Source: Saccharopolyspora endophytica
GTDB taxonomy: Bacteria; Actinomycetota; Actinomycetes; Mycobacteriales; Pseudonocardiaceae
Direction: 5' to 3'
Assembly: GCF_018070075.1 (NCBI RefSeq)
Contig: NZ_JAGPXE010000004.1
Span: 1-64,000, forward strand
DNA: 64,000 nt
Part shown: piece by piece, positions 8,950 to 18,669 of the stretch
Position numbering within the stretch: position 1 is the stretch's first letter
How the letters are laid out: each line of letters begins with the position of its first letter
Position numbers and translations under genes: made by a program
Notes under the pieces: model-generated
Database searches by the model: none
Seen by the model: the letters and a program-made list of their open reading frames with translations, nothing else
What the model was told of the DNA's origin: nothing

Positions 8950-10023
8950 ATGACTGCTCCTGCCCGCGCTCTCGGCGTCGCCCTCTCCGCCCGGTGGGAA
9001 GGCGTCGGCGAGCCGTTCACCCTCGTCGAGTCGCCCCTCCCGGAGGCCCTGGAGGCCGGCGAGGTCCTGGTCGAGATCGAGCTGGCGACGGTGTGCGGCA
9101 GTGATCTGCACACCGTCACCGGCGGTCGCCCCGCCCCCTCGCCAGGCGTGCTCGGGCACGAGCAGGTCGGCCGCGTCATCGCGGTGGGCCCCGGCGAGGC
9201 GCCCCGCTGCCTGGATTCGACTCCGGTGACGCCCGGTCTCCGCGTGGTGTGGTCGGTGGCCGCCTCCTGCCTGCGCTGCGCGCGCTGCCTGGCGGGGATG
9301 CCGCAGAAGTGCCTGCACCTGCGCAAGTACGGGCACGAGGCGTGGGACGAGGGGCGGCCGCTGCGCGGAGGTTTCGCCACGCACTGCCTGCTGATGCCGG
9401 GAACCGCGATCGCCGCGGTCGACGAGTCGCTGCCCGCGGAGGTCGCCGCACCGGTGTCCTGCGCGACCGCGACGGTCGCCGCCGTGGTGGGCGCGGCGGG
9501 CCCCGTCGGCGACGGCACCCGCGCGCTGGTCAACGGAGCCGGGATGCTCGGGCTGACGGCGGTGGCGATGCTCTCGGCGGCCGGCGCCCACGTGGTGGCG
9601 GTCGACCCGCATCCGCTGCGCCGCGAGCAGGCGCTGGCCTTCGGGGCCTCGGAGGCGGAACCGGCCGGGAACCCGGTCGGCGAGGTGGACGTCGCGCTCG
9701 AACTGTCCGGCGCCACCGGCGCGGTGCAGTCCTGCCTGGACTCGCTGGCGGTCGGCGGTGTCGCGGTGCTGGCCGGTTCGGTGTCACCGGGACCGGCGGT
9801 CCAGCTGGATCCGGAGCGGCTGGTGCGCGGCTTGAACCGGATCGTCGGCGTGCACAACTACCACCCGCGCGACCTGCTCACGGCCGTCGACTTCATCACC
9901 GAACACCACCGCACCCGCCCGTTCGGAGACCTGGTCGCGGGCCGCTACGGCCTCACCGAGCTCGACGCGGCCTTCGCAGCCGCCCGCCGAGCCGAAGCCC
10001 CCCGCCAGGCCATCGCCCCCTGA
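8950..10023 (+). CDS. Zinc-dependent alcohol dehydrogenase, phosphonate-associated type
   Basis: A 357-residue medium-chain dehydrogenase. It has the catalytic zinc region (TVCGSDLH, then GHE), the structural zinc cluster of four Cys (CLRCARCLAGMPQKC), and a Rossmann NAD(P) site around NGAGMLGLTAVAM. The sequence resembles the HpnZ-type dehydrogenases repeatedly found beside phosphonate catabolism genes. It may reduce or oxidise the aldehyde or alcohol made when the C-P bond is cut; the substrate is inferred from context. An AGGA seven bases upstream supports the ATG at 8950; the ATG at 8941 is a second choice. An operator-like site shared with the phosphonate operon lies upstream. Confidence 0.85.
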   Translation: MTAPARALGVALSARWEGVGEPFTLVESPLPEALEAGEVLVEIELATVCGSDLHTVTGGRPAPSPGVLGHEQVGRVIAVGPGEAPRCLDSTPVTPGLRVVWSVAASCLRCARCLAGMPQKCLHLRKYGHEAWDEGRPLRGGFATHCLLMPGTAIAAVDESLPAEVAAPVSCATATVAAVVGAAGPVGDGTRALVNGAGMLGLTAVAMLSAAGAHVVAVDPHPLRREQALAFGASEAEPAGNPVGEVDVALELSGATGAVQSCLDSLAVGGVAVLAGSVSPGPAVQLDPERLVRGLNRIVGVHNYHPRDLLTAVDFITEHHRTRPFGDLVAGRYGLTELDAAFAAARRAEAPRQAIAP

Positions 10024-10090
10024 CCCCAAGACCCGGCCACCCGCCGTCGCCGACCGAACGCGGCCACACCCACCCTCCGGACACCGCACA

Positions 10091-10161
10091 ACCCGGATTA
10101 CCGCCGTAATCGGGTTCCCGAATACCGCCGTATTCCGGTTCCCGATTACGGCCGTAGTCCG
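10091..10161. repeat. 24-bp-period palindrome array, copy 1 (three units)
   Basis: Three 16-base imperfect palindromes start at 10096, 10120 and 10144, exactly 24 bases apart. Each has a six-base stem of the GATTAC/GTAATC type and a four-base GC loop. The array lies between convergent genes and runs into the coding end of the GntR gene. The same unit recurs near 27.6 kb and 54.2 kb. Confidence 0.85.
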
Positions 10162-10928
10162 GGGCCCGGGGGTGCTGCTCCTGTCCACGCGGGTCCGGAG
10201 CGGGTCACGTCGGTGCGGCGGCTGCGGGTGTTGGTGACGGTCACCGAGGCGACGTCCGGGCGGTAGCGGTCCTCGGAGCACTCCAGCGGTGTGCCCGCGG
10301 AGTCGGTGGTCACCCGTCGTTCTCGCAGCAGCGGTGCGCCTTCGGCGACTTCGAGCAGCCGCGCGTCGGTCGGGTCGGCGGCCACGGCGTCGAAGGTGTG
10401 GCGCGCGGCGTGCAGGTCGACTCCCTGCTCGGTGAGGTAGGCGTAGATCGATCCCGCGTCGAGGTCGGCGTCGAGCAGGCTTCGGCCGATCTGCTCGCGG
10501 TAGGTCATCCGCTCCAGCATGGCGGGGCGGCCGTCGAGCAGTCGCAGCCGCAGCAGCTGCACCGCCAGGGCGTCGGGTTCGAGCTGAAGTGCCGCGGCGA
10601 TGGCCGGTTCGGGCCTGCGCAGCGCGATCTCCTGGAGCTGCTGGCCGGGCACGTGCCCGGTGATCTCGGCGCGGCGGGTGAACGACAGGAAGGACTCGAA
10701 GGGCTGGCTCGGCACGGCGTCGAGCACCACCGGTCGCTTTCCCTTGCCGCCGCCGATCAACCCCTCGTCGCGCAGCGCGGCGAGCGCTTGCCGGATCGGG
10801 CCGCGCGAGACCGAGAACTCCTGGCACAGCTGGGATTCCGACGGCAGGGATTCGCCCACGGCGATCTCGCCCGACCGGATGCGCTGCCTCAGTTCGCTCG
10901 CGAGCACGCGGTGCAGTGGAGTCGTCAC
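10146..10928 (-). CDS. GntR family regulator, HutC/PhnF type
   Basis: A 260-residue regulator with an N-terminal winged HTH (about 5-75, including LPSESQLCQEFSVSRGPIRQALAALRDEGLI) and a C-terminal UTRA ligand domain (about 90-240). It is divergent from the phosphonate operon, so it probably senses a phosphonate or phosphate-linked metabolite. The GTG at 10928 is chosen because TATAGT (minus strand, 10936-10941) stands seven bases upstream, making the message nearly leaderless, with a degenerate operator over it; this suggests self-repression. The last five codons and the stop lie inside the palindromic repeat, so the C-terminus may have been altered by repeat insertion. Confidence 0.88.
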   Translation of the reverse strand: MTTPLHRVLASELRQRIRSGEIAVGESLPSESQLCQEFSVSRGPIRQALAALRDEGLIGGGKGKRPVVLDAVPSQPFESFLSFTRRAEITGHVPGQQLQEIALRRPEPAIAAALQLEPDALAVQLLRLRLLDGRPAMLERMTYREQIGRSLLDADLDAGSIYAYLTEQGVDLHAARHTFDAVAADPTDARLLEVAEGAPLLRERRVTTDSAGTPLECSEDRYRPDVASVTVTNTRSRRTDVTRSGPAWTGAAPPGPGLRP

Positions 10929-10930
10929 GG

Positions 10931-10946
10931 ACTGGACTATACAAGC
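10931..10946 (-). promoter_or_regulatory. Degenerate GntR operator over the gntR -10 box
   Basis: ACTGGACTATACAAGC matches the operator motif at ACTnGnnnATACAAG. On the minus strand it contains the TATAGT -10 element of the GntR gene and ends three bases before its GTG start. This arrangement is typical of autorepression. Confidence 0.5.
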
Positions 10947-10997
10947 TTGCACCGACAGCACATGGACGCCCGAAAAAGCCTGGTTGAACGACAGATT

Positions 10998-11013
10998 ACT
11001 TGTACATACAAGT
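10998..11013. promoter_or_regulatory. GntR-type operator, copy 2
   Basis: ACTTGTACATACAAGT is an inverted repeat with arms ACTTGT and ACAAGT. It stands between the divergent GntR and FAD oxidase genes, about 30 bases before the oxidase start. It is the likely main control site of the phosphonate operon. Confidence 0.7.
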
Positions 11014-11043
11014 CATTGACCTTGCTTCTCGCGCGCTGGCACC

Positions 11044-12171
11044 GTGAGCGGTGTGAGCGTTTCGAGCAGTTCAACCGACTTGATCGTCGTGGGTGCCGGG
11101 ATCGTCGGCCTGGCGCACGCCGTCGCGGCGGTGGAGCGGGGGATGTCGGTCACGGTCGTCGAACGCGACGCCCACGCCGTCGGCGCCTCCGTCCGCAACT
11201 TCGGGCACGCCTGCATCACCGCCCAGACCGGCGAGGCGCTGCGCTTCGCCGAGCACGCCAGGGGAACCTGGCTGCGGCTGGGCGAGCGGGCGGGCTTCGA
11301 CGTCGCCGAGTGCGGCACGGTCGTGGCCGCCCGGTCGGCCGAGGAGACCGCTGCGCTGGAGGAGCTCGCCGAGCTCCGAGGGCCGGACCAGGTCCGGTTG
11401 CTCACCGCGGACGAAACCACCTCGACCGCACCGATTTCCGCCGAAGGACTGCACGGCGGCGCGCTCCTGCCCCGCGACCTGCGCGTCGACCAGCGGCGCG
11501 CCGCCGCCGCGATCGCCGCCTGGCTCGCCGAACAACCCGGGGTGCGCGTGCTGTGGGGGACCCCGGTGCTGAGCGTCGAAGACGGCCTGGTGCGCACCGG
11601 ACAGGGCTCGCTGCACGGCGATCAGGTGGTGGTCTGCGTCGGCCACGACCTCGACCGGATCCTCCCGGACGCGGCCGAGGCGGCCGGAATCCGCCGCTGC
11701 GTCCTGCAGATGCTGCAACTCCGGACCCCCGGCCTGGAGCTCGGCCCGGCGCTGCTGACCGGAACCTCGATGCTGCGCTACCCGGCCCTGGCCGGGACCG
11801 AAGGCGCCCGCGCGCTGCGCGAGCGCTGGAGCGAGCAGCGGCCGGAGCTGCTCGCAGCGTCGGTCAACCACATGCTCACCCAGCTGCCCGGCGGCGACCT
11901 GGTCGTCGGCGACACCCACACCTACGCCCGCACCCCCGAACCCTGGTCGTCGGAGGAGTTCGACGAGCTCCTGCTCGCCGAGACCCGAGCGCTGCTCGGC
12001 CGCGACGACCTCGCGGTGGTCCGCCGCTGGCAAGGCGTCTACGCCTCCGCCGACGGCGAGTTCCTCCGCACCCGCGTCTCCCCCGGCGTCACCGCTGTCG
12101 CCGTGACCTCCGGAATCGGTATGACCACCGCTTTCGGGCTCGCTCCAACCGTTGTCGAATCCCTCGCCTGA
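11044..12171 (+). CDS. FAD-dependent oxidoreductase of phosphonate catabolism (DAO family)
   Basis: A 375-residue glycine/D-amino-acid oxidase-fold flavoenzyme. The FAD-binding GxGxxG is at residues 17-22 (GAGIVG), and the second flavin region near the C-terminus is intact (TSGIGMTTAFGLAP). It resembles the HpnW-type oxidoreductases that sit in phosphonate gene clusters. Members of that group are reported to convert 2-aminoethylphosphonate or its N-methyl form to phosphonoacetaldehyde. No PhnW transaminase is present, so this enzyme could supply that step. Two GTG starts (11044, 11053) are possible and neither has a strong ribosome site. It is the first gene of the operon running to 15288. 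Confidence 0.86.
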   Translation: MSGVSVSSSSTDLIVVGAGIVGLAHAVAAVERGMSVTVVERDAHAVGASVRNFGHACITAQTGEALRFAEHARGTWLRLGERAGFDVAECGTVVAARSAEETAALEELAELRGPDQVRLLTADETTSTAPISAEGLHGGALLPRDLRVDQRRAAAAIAAWLAEQPGVRVLWGTPVLSVEDGLVRTGQGSLHGDQVVVCVGHDLDRILPDAAEAAGIRRCVLQMLQLRTPGLELGPALLTGTSMLRYPALAGTEGARALRERWSEQRPELLAASVNHMLTQLPGGDLVVGDTHTYARTPEPWSSEEFDELLLAETRALLGRDDLAVVRRWQGVYASADGEFLRTRVSPGVTAVAVTSGIGMTTAFGLAPTVVESLA

Positions 12172-12180
12172 TCCCCTCGG

Positions 12181-13106
12181 GAGCACCTGATGTCCTTGCG
12201 CCGCTTCACACGCCCGATCGCCCTCGCCCTCGCAGCCGGCTCGGTCTTGGCCCTGACCGCCTGCGGCACCGGCGGTGATTCCGCCTCCGAGTCGCCGACC
12301 TGCCCGGACGGCAAGATCCGCTTCGGCGTCGAACCCTTCGAAGACCCCGCCCGGCTCACCCCGGCCGCGCAGAAGCTGGGCGACGCGCTGTCCAAGTCGC
12401 TCAACTGCCCGGTGGAAGTCCAGGTGACCCAGGAGTACTCGGCCGAGGTCCTGGCCATGCAGAACGGCAAGCTCGACATCGCGATCTTCGGACCGCTCGG
12501 CTACGTCTTCGCCAGCCAGCGCGCCGAGGCCGAGGCGGTGGCCTCGTTCGCCGACGCCAACCGCGTGCTGTCGACCTACACCGCGGGCATCTGGGTCCCG
12601 AAGGACTCCGACATCACCTCGGTGCAGCAGCTGCGGGGCCGGTCGCTCGCGCTGGGCTCGGTCGGTTCCACCTCCGGCGACGCGCTGCCGCGCAAGGCCC
12701 TGGCCGACACCAAGATCCCCGAGAAGGAGGTGAAGATCGACTACGCCGGCGGTCACCCGGAGGCGCTGCTGGCGCTGACCAACCGCTCCGTGGACGCCGC
12801 CGAGATCAACTCCCAGCAGCTGGCCAGCGCCACGGCGGCCGGGCTCTTCGACCCCGCCGCGCACCGCCGGATCTGGAGCTCCGCGCCGATCCCGAACGAC
12901 CCGATCACCGTTCGCGGCGACATGGACCCGGCGTTCAAGCAGGCCGTCCGCGACGCGCTGCTCAACCTGGACCCGGCCACGGTCGGCGAGATCGGAGCGC
13001 TGCTGGACGTCTCCCCGCCCGGCCCGCTGGTGCCCGTCGACCGCTCCACCTACCAGCCGCTGTTCGACCTGGCCGCCTCCCTCAAGCTCACCGAAGGCGA
13101 CGTCTG

Positions 13107-13107
<1 letters not shown>
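12181..13107 (+). CDS. phnD: Phosphonate ABC transporter substrate-binding lipoprotein
   Basis: Binds a phosphonate outside the membrane and hands it to the permease. The 305-residue form that starts at the ATG at 12190 has a lipoprotein signal with lipobox LTAC (Cys25). The PhnD fold follows, with GVEPFEDP near the start and IFGPLGYVFAS, SVGSTSGD in the ligand cleft. I take 12190 as the true start; the interval from 12181 includes the ribosome-site region GGAGCACCTG. The stop overlaps the phnC start by one base (TGATG). Ligand specificity, probably aminoethylphosphonate, is inferred from the neighbouring enzymes. Confidence 0.9.
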
Positions 13108-13813
<706 letters not shown>

Positions 13814-13817
<4 letters not shown>

Positions 13818-14638
13818 CCACCGCCCTGCACCCCGCGCGCCGCGCCGTTCCGCCGAAACCGCCGCGCGCCCGGCTCCGGATCATCGGCTGGACCGTCGCG
13901 GCGTTGCTCCTCGCCGCCCACGCGGTGGCCTGGAACGCCACCGAGATCTCGCTGACCGCGCTCGTCGAGGGCGCCACCGGCATGGGCGAGTTCCTGTCCG
14001 AGGCCGTGCCACCGGAGCTCGGCTCGGACGTGCTCGCCGAGAGCGCGTCGGCTGCGGTCGTCACGCTGTGGATCGGCCTGCTGGGCACGACGCTGTCCAT
14101 CCCCGGATCGCTGCTGCTGGCCCTGCTGGCGACCCGCGGCACCGCGCCCGGCTGGGTCTACCAGCCGGCGCGGAGCCTGCTGTCGTTCCTGCGCGCGGTG
14201 CCCGACGTGGTGTTCGCGCTGATCTTCGTCACCGCGGTCGGGCTCGGTCCGTTCCCGGGCGTGCTGGCGCTGGTGTTCCACAACGTCGGCGTCATGGGCA
14301 AGTTGTGGGCGGAGACGCTGGAGGACGCCGATCCCGGTCCCGCGCAGGCGCTGCGCTCCGCCGGTGCCGGTCGAATCCAGGTCGCCGCGCACGCGCTGCT
14401 GCCGGTGGTCACGCCGCAGATGGTCGGCCTGCTGCTGTACCGGTTCGACGTCAACGTCCGGTCCTCGCTGGTGCTGGGCCTGGTCGGTGCCGGTGGCATC
14501 GGGTTCCTGATCAACCAGTCGATCCAGCTGTTCCAGTTCGACGAGATGCTCACCCACATCCTGGTGGTGCTGGTGCTGATCGTCGCAGTGGACCAGCTCT
14601 CCGCCCTCATCCGCCGCCTTCTCGGGAGCACGTCGTGA
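13814..14638 (+). CDS. phnE: Phosphonate ABC transporter permease
   Basis: A 274-residue inner-membrane permease with about six membrane segments. The permease loop that docks to the ATPase is recognisable (EDADPGPAQALRSAGAGRIQV). The C-terminal half, with FDVNVRSSLVLGLVGAGGIG, is typical of PhnE. The GTG start at 13814 overlaps the phnC stop (GTGA). Only one permease gene is present, so the channel is presumably a homodimer. Confidence 0.92.
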
Positions 14639-15288
14639 TCGCCCTGGTCGCACTGGACATCGCAGGTACCACCATCGACGAGGGAGGAGCGGTCTACCGG
14701 GTCCTCGCCGAGGTCGTCGCCGAGCACGGCGCGACTCCCTCCGACGCGGACCTGCGGCACTGGATGGGCGCGGACAAGCGTGCGGCCCTGTCCGCGCTCA
14801 CCGGCGATCCGGACGCGGTGGAGCGGTTGCACGACCGCTTCGTGGCAGGCCTCGGCGAGGTCTACGAGCGCACGCCGCCGCAACCGTTCCCAGGCGTGCC
14901 GGAAACCCTCGCGGCGCTGCGTGAATCAGGGGTGAAGGTCGCGCTGACCACCGGATTCGACCGGCGGATCACCGACCTGATCCTGTCCGAAGTGGACTGG
15001 AAGGTCGGCGACCAGCTCGACGCCGTGGTCTGCGCGAGCGAAGTGGCGGCAGGACGCCCGTCCCCGGACATGATCCACCGGGCGATGGAACTGACCGGAA
15101 TCACCGACCCCGCGGAGGTTCTCACCGGAGGCGACACGGCCCTCGACGTCCAAGCGGGCCACGCCGCACGCGCCGGTCAGGTCGTCGCGGTCCTCACCGG
15201 CGCCCAAACCCGAACCGAGCTGGAGCAGCACAACCCCACGCTCGTCCTCCCCGGAGTCGCCGACCTGCGCGCCGCACTCACCACCTGA
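14635..15288 (+). CDS. Phosphonatase-like HAD hydrolase
   Basis: A 217-residue haloacid-dehalogenase-fold enzyme. Motif I is DIAGTT, motif II is ALTTGFDR, and motif IV contains GGDTALDV. A cap region has MGADKRAAL, where the Lys lies where phosphonoacetaldehyde hydrolase forms its Schiff base. Together these place it in the PhnX-like group, which would split phosphonoacetaldehyde into acetaldehyde and phosphate. The GTG start overlaps the phnE stop by four bases. It ends only six bases from the convergent radical SAM gene. The exact substrate is not proven. Confidence 0.85.
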   Translation: MIALVALDIAGTTIDEGGAVYRVLAEVVAEHGATPSDADLRHWMGADKRAALSALTGDPDAVERLHDRFVAGLGEVYERTPPQPFPGVPETLAALRESGVKVALTTGFDRRITDLILSEVDWKVGDQLDAVVCASEVAAGRPSPDMIHRAMELTGITDPAEVLTGGDTALDVQAGHAARAGQVVAVLTGAQTRTELEQHNPTLVLPGVADLRAALTT

Positions 15289-15294
15289 CCGCGA

Positions 15295-16368
15295 TCACAG
15301 CAGGGAGAGCTGCCCCACCCGATCCCGACCGGAGTCCGACCGCGGCAGCTCTTCCCGCTGCACGCGGAAGTTTCCGGACCGCTGTGGTCGCGCGAGGCCG
15401 TGACGCTCCTTGGCCTGCTCGACCAGGTCGACGACCTGCCGTTGGTAGGACTTCGGGGTGTAGGCGCCGTTGCGGTAGAGGCGTTCGTAGAGCGGGAGCA
15501 GGTCTGGCCGCCGAGCGCTGAGCCACTCGTGGAACCACTCGCGCGCGCCCGAGCGCAGGTGGAGCACGATCGGCGTCAGGCTCGTCGCGCCCGCCCCGGC
15601 GATCGCGGCCACCGTCCGGTCGATCTCCTCCGGTGAGTCGCTGAGCCCGGGCAGGATCGGCGCCATGAGCACCGAGCACCCGACGCCCGCCTCGGCGAAC
15701 CGGCGCACCACGTCGAGCCGCCGCATCGGTGATGGCGTTCCCGGCTCCACGACCCGCCACAGGTCCTCGTCGACCGACCCGACCGACACCGCGATCGACA
15801 CCTGGGTCCGCTGCGCGGCCTGCGCGATCAGGTCCAGGTCGCGCAGGATCAGCGTGCCCTTGGTCAGGATGGAGAACGGGTTCGCCCGGTCCCGCAGCGC
15901 GGCGATGATCTCCGGCATCAACCGGTAGCGACCCTCCGCCCGCTGGTAGGGATCGGTGTTGGTGCCCATCGCGATCGGCTCGCCGGACCAGCGCGGGCCG
16001 GCCAGCTCCTTGCGCAGCAACGTCGCCGCGTTGGTCTTCGCGACGATCTTGCTGTCGAAGTCGCGCCCCGAATCCAGGTCCAGGTACGTGTGCGTCCGCC
16101 GCGCGAAGCAGTAGACGCAGGCGTGGGTGCAGCCCCGGTAGGGGTTCACCGTCCAGCGGAACGGCACCTGCGCCTCTCCCGGCACGCGGTTGAGGATCGA
16201 CTTCGCCTGGATCTCGATGGCGTAGGCACCCTCGGTCCCGGCCTCGATCGGCACCGGTTCGGGCAACGCCAACCCGGCTCGGCCGCTCCCGCGCACGACG
16301 GGGTCGGGCAGACCGAGCGGCAACTCCCCCGCCCGGCCTGCATCAACCCGCTGCTCTTCCCAACGCAT
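15295..16368 (-). CDS. Rv2578c-type radical SAM protein
   Basis: A 357-residue radical SAM enzyme related to spore-photoproduct-lyase-like proteins. The [4Fe-4S] cluster motif is CTHACVYC, in the context NPYRGCTHACVYCFAR. It matches the actinobacterial family typified by M. tuberculosis Rv2578c in length and motif spacing. The reaction is unknown; a role in DNA or RNA repair or modification is often guessed. In Mycobacterium this family lies between the hisS and aspS regions, so its presence here fits conserved gene order. Confidence 0.88.
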   Translation of the reverse strand: MRWEEQRVDAGRAGELPLGLPDPVVRGSGRAGLALPEPVPIEAGTEGAYAIEIQAKSILNRVPGEAQVPFRWTVNPYRGCTHACVYCFARRTHTYLDLDSGRDFDSKIVAKTNAATLLRKELAGPRWSGEPIAMGTNTDPYQRAEGRYRLMPEIIAALRDRANPFSILTKGTLILRDLDLIAQAAQRTQVSIAVSVGSVDEDLWRVVEPGTPSPMRRLDVVRRFAEAGVGCSVLMAPILPGLSDSPEEIDRTVAAIAGAGATSLTPIVLHLRSGAREWFHEWLSARRPDLLPLYERLYRNGAYTPKSYQRQVVDLVEQAKERHGLARPQRSGNFRVQREELPRSDSGRDRVGQLSLL

Positions 16369-16441
16369 GACCCGATTCGAACACAGATTCGAAGCTCTGT
16401 CGAGCCGTCCCCACCGAGCTCACACGATCGAGCGGCCGAGG

Positions 16442-17605
16442 TCACGCCCCCGAGAGCAGGACGACGGAGTTGTGGCCTCCCATGCCGAGGGAGGACTTGA
16501 CCGTGATCCCGTCCTGGACGGGCGTCGGGCCGTTGAGCAGGCGCGGGTGACCGGAGGACACCGAGGGCGGGGCCGGGAGGGTGCCCCGGTCGTAGCCGAG
16601 AGCGGTGGCGGCGATCTCCACCGCCGAGGCCGCGCCCTGGCAGTGGCCGACCAGCGGTTTGACCGAGTACAGCTCGGCTTCTGCTGGGAACAGCGAGTCG
16701 AAGACCGTCGCCTCCGCCCGATCGCACTGGGCCGTGCCCGGGCCGTGGGCGTTGAGGTAGCGCAGGCTCGACGGTTCCACGCCCGCGTTCTCGACGGCGT
16801 CCTCGAAGCAGCGGGTGATGTCGGTCAGGCTCGGGTCGATCGAGGTGACGTGGTGCGCGTCGTGCGACATCGCTCCGCCGAGCACGTGCGCGTAGGACGT
16901 GCCGCCGCTCTCGCGCGACAGGATCATGGCCACCGACGCCTCGCCCATCGCGAAACCCCGGCTGCCCTCCTGGAACGGTCGGCACACCTCGGGCGGTTCG
17001 GCGTCGCTGAAGGCGACTCCGAGGCGTTCGAAGTGCAGCACGTTCTCCGGGGTCGCCGACACGTCCGTGGCGACGAAGACTACGTCGTCGACGATTCCCG
17101 CGTCGATCCACGCCTTGGCGGTGAGCAGTCCCGCGTTGCCCGACGAGCACATCGCCGAGACGTTCATCGCCGGCCCGTGGAAGCCGAACTCCTGCATCAG
17201 CAACGACATCGGCGTCGACGGCATCAGCCGCAGGTAGTCGCGCGAGGCGACGCTGCCCCCGTGCCGGAGGTAGAAGTCGCGCCACAGCTCCACTTCTCCG
17301 AGCACGACCGCGTGCAGCAGACCGACTCGCCGCCCTTCGCGCCACCCGCGTGCGCGCGCGTCGGCGACCGCTTCGCGGGCCGCGCCGCGCATCGAGCGAC
17401 CGAACGTGCTCGGTCCGTCGGACTCGTCGCCTCCAGGCGGGATCGCGGCGATCCACGCCGTCCGGTCGCGGTCCTCCCCGTAGCCCTCGGCCAGGGTGGC
17501 CGCGTGCTTGCCGCCGAGCAGTCCGTCCCAGAACGGCTCCACGCCCCAGCCGTACCCGGTCACGATTCCCAGACCACGAATGCCTAAGTGCGGTTCCATC
17601 TCCAT
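16442..17605 (-). CDS. Orphan beta-ketoacyl synthase-like protein
   Basis: A 388-residue thiolase-fold protein of the ketosynthase family. The Cys (SAMCSSGNAG), first His (NAHGPGT) and second His (KPLVGHCQGAA) of the condensing triad are all present, so it may be active. The motifs differ from FabF and type I/II PKS consensus. No acyl carrier protein, chain-length factor, ketoreductase or acyltransferase is nearby. The start is ambiguous among clustered codons (GTG 17608, ATG 17605, ATG 17599). The product is unknown. Confidence 0.78.
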   Translation of the reverse strand: MEMEPHLGIRGLGIVTGYGWGVEPFWDGLLGGKHAATLAEGYGEDRDRTAWIAAIPPGGDESDGPSTFGRSMRGAAREAVADARARGWREGRRVGLLHAVVLGEVELWRDFYLRHGGSVASRDYLRLMPSTPMSLLMQEFGFHGPAMNVSAMCSSGNAGLLTAKAWIDAGIVDDVVFVATDVSATPENVLHFERLGVAFSDAEPPEVCRPFQEGSRGFAMGEASVAMILSRESGGTSYAHVLGGAMSHDAHHVTSIDPSLTDITRCFEDAVENAGVEPSSLRYLNAHGPGTAQCDRAEATVFDSLFPAEAELYSVKPLVGHCQGAASAVEIAATALGYDRGTLPAPPSVSSGHPRLLNGPTPVQDGITVKSSLGMGGHNSVVLLSGA

Positions 17606-17788
17606 CACCTTCGAACGTCATGATCATCGCTGATCAGGGTGCTTTTCCCGTCCTCGGTGCAGATCGTCGTGATGGGGTGGTGCGCTACGGGGTGGTAACC
17701 GAGCTCTCGCCGGAAACCGGGTTCCGGCAAGCGGTCGTCCGCATCATTCGGCCCGCCGATGCGCGGAACCGGGGCTACGCTTCACGAC

Positions 17789-18343
17789 GTGCTGGTCTAC
17801 TCGATGGGCGTTTCGGTCGACGGCTACATCGCCGACCGGCGGGGCGAGTTCGCCTGGACGGCCCCGACCGAGGAGCTGTTCGGGTTCCACCTCGCGCGGA
17901 CCCGCGAGCTCGGCGGTTTTCTGTGCGGCCGCAAGCTTTACGAGACCATGCTGGTGTGGGAGACGGACCCGTCGATGCGCTCCGACGAGCTCGGCGCCGC
18001 CTTCGCCGACGTCTGGTCGGCCCTGCCGAAGGTCGTCTTCAGCCGCACGCTCAACAGCGTTGACGGCAACGCCCGCCTGGCCGGCGGATCGCTGCGCGAG
18101 GAGGCCCGAGCGATCGCCGACTCCACCGACCAGGACGTCGGGATCGGCGGCGCCACCCTGGCGGCCGAGGCCATCGAGCTGGGCCTCGTCGACGACCTTC
18201 GTCTCTTCCGGCACCCGATCATCGTCGGCGGCGGTACCCCCTCCCTCCCGCCGGTCGCCGAGAACACCCGCCTGAACCTCGTCGAGACCCGGACCTTCAA
18301 CGACGCCGTGGTCTACGAGCGCTACGTCCGGAACACGGCCTGA
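17789..18343 (+). CDS. RibD C-terminal/dihydrofolate-reductase-like protein
   Basis: A 184-residue reductase-fold protein. It has the N-terminal SVDGYIAD motif, the GRKLYETM segment, the KVVFSRTL strand and the GGATLAAEAIELGLVDDL segment of the RibD_C family. This family shares the DHFR fold, but in actinobacteria most members have no known substrate. The GTG at 17789 is chosen because TACGCT stands nine bases upstream and could serve as a -10 box for a leaderless message. Confidence 0.85.
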   Translation: MLVYSMGVSVDGYIADRRGEFAWTAPTEELFGFHLARTRELGGFLCGRKLYETMLVWETDPSMRSDELGAAFADVWSALPKVVFSRTLNSVDGNARLAGGSLREEARAIADSTDQDVGIGGATLAAEAIELGLVDDLRLFRHPIIVGGGTPSLPPVAENTRLNLVETRTFNDAVVYERYVRNTA

Positions 18344-18441
18344 CCCACCGCACGCCGGGGACAACGGGTTGCTCGCCAAGGGCTTTCGCGCATGCATGAT
18401 GATGTGGGGACGAACGCCCGACAGCGAAGAGAGGGAGACGC

Positions 18442-18660
18442 TTGCGAGCGAGCAACACCACCCCGCGGCGGAAGATCACGTGGGGACAGCTCAAGGTCGG
18501 CGATCTCTGGATCGGCGACCGCCCGGCGAACGAGACGCGAGCGGTCACCGAGGTCGCCCCGGCCTCCGACGGAACCGCGACGATCACCTTCGACGACGGA
18601 ACCGCGCAGACCCACCCGACCGACTTCGAGATCACCATCGCCGTCACCGGCGAGGAATGA
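18442..18660 (+). CDS. Small hypothetical protein (72 aa)
   Basis: I do not recognise a family. The 72-residue product begins with a basic stretch (RASNTTPRRK), then alternates short beta-type strands (KITWGQLKVGDLWIG, ATITFDDGTAQTHP), suggesting a small SH3-like barrel. It has no Cys and no membrane segment. A TTG start at 18442 is used because GAGGGAG stands seven bases before it and no better codon exists. It ends nine bases from the convergent MerR gene. Confidence 0.5.
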   Translation: MRASNTTPRRKITWGQLKVGDLWIGDRPANETRAVTEVAPASDGTATITFDDGTAQTHPTDFEITIAVTGEE

Positions 18661-18669
18661 CCGCGCGGG

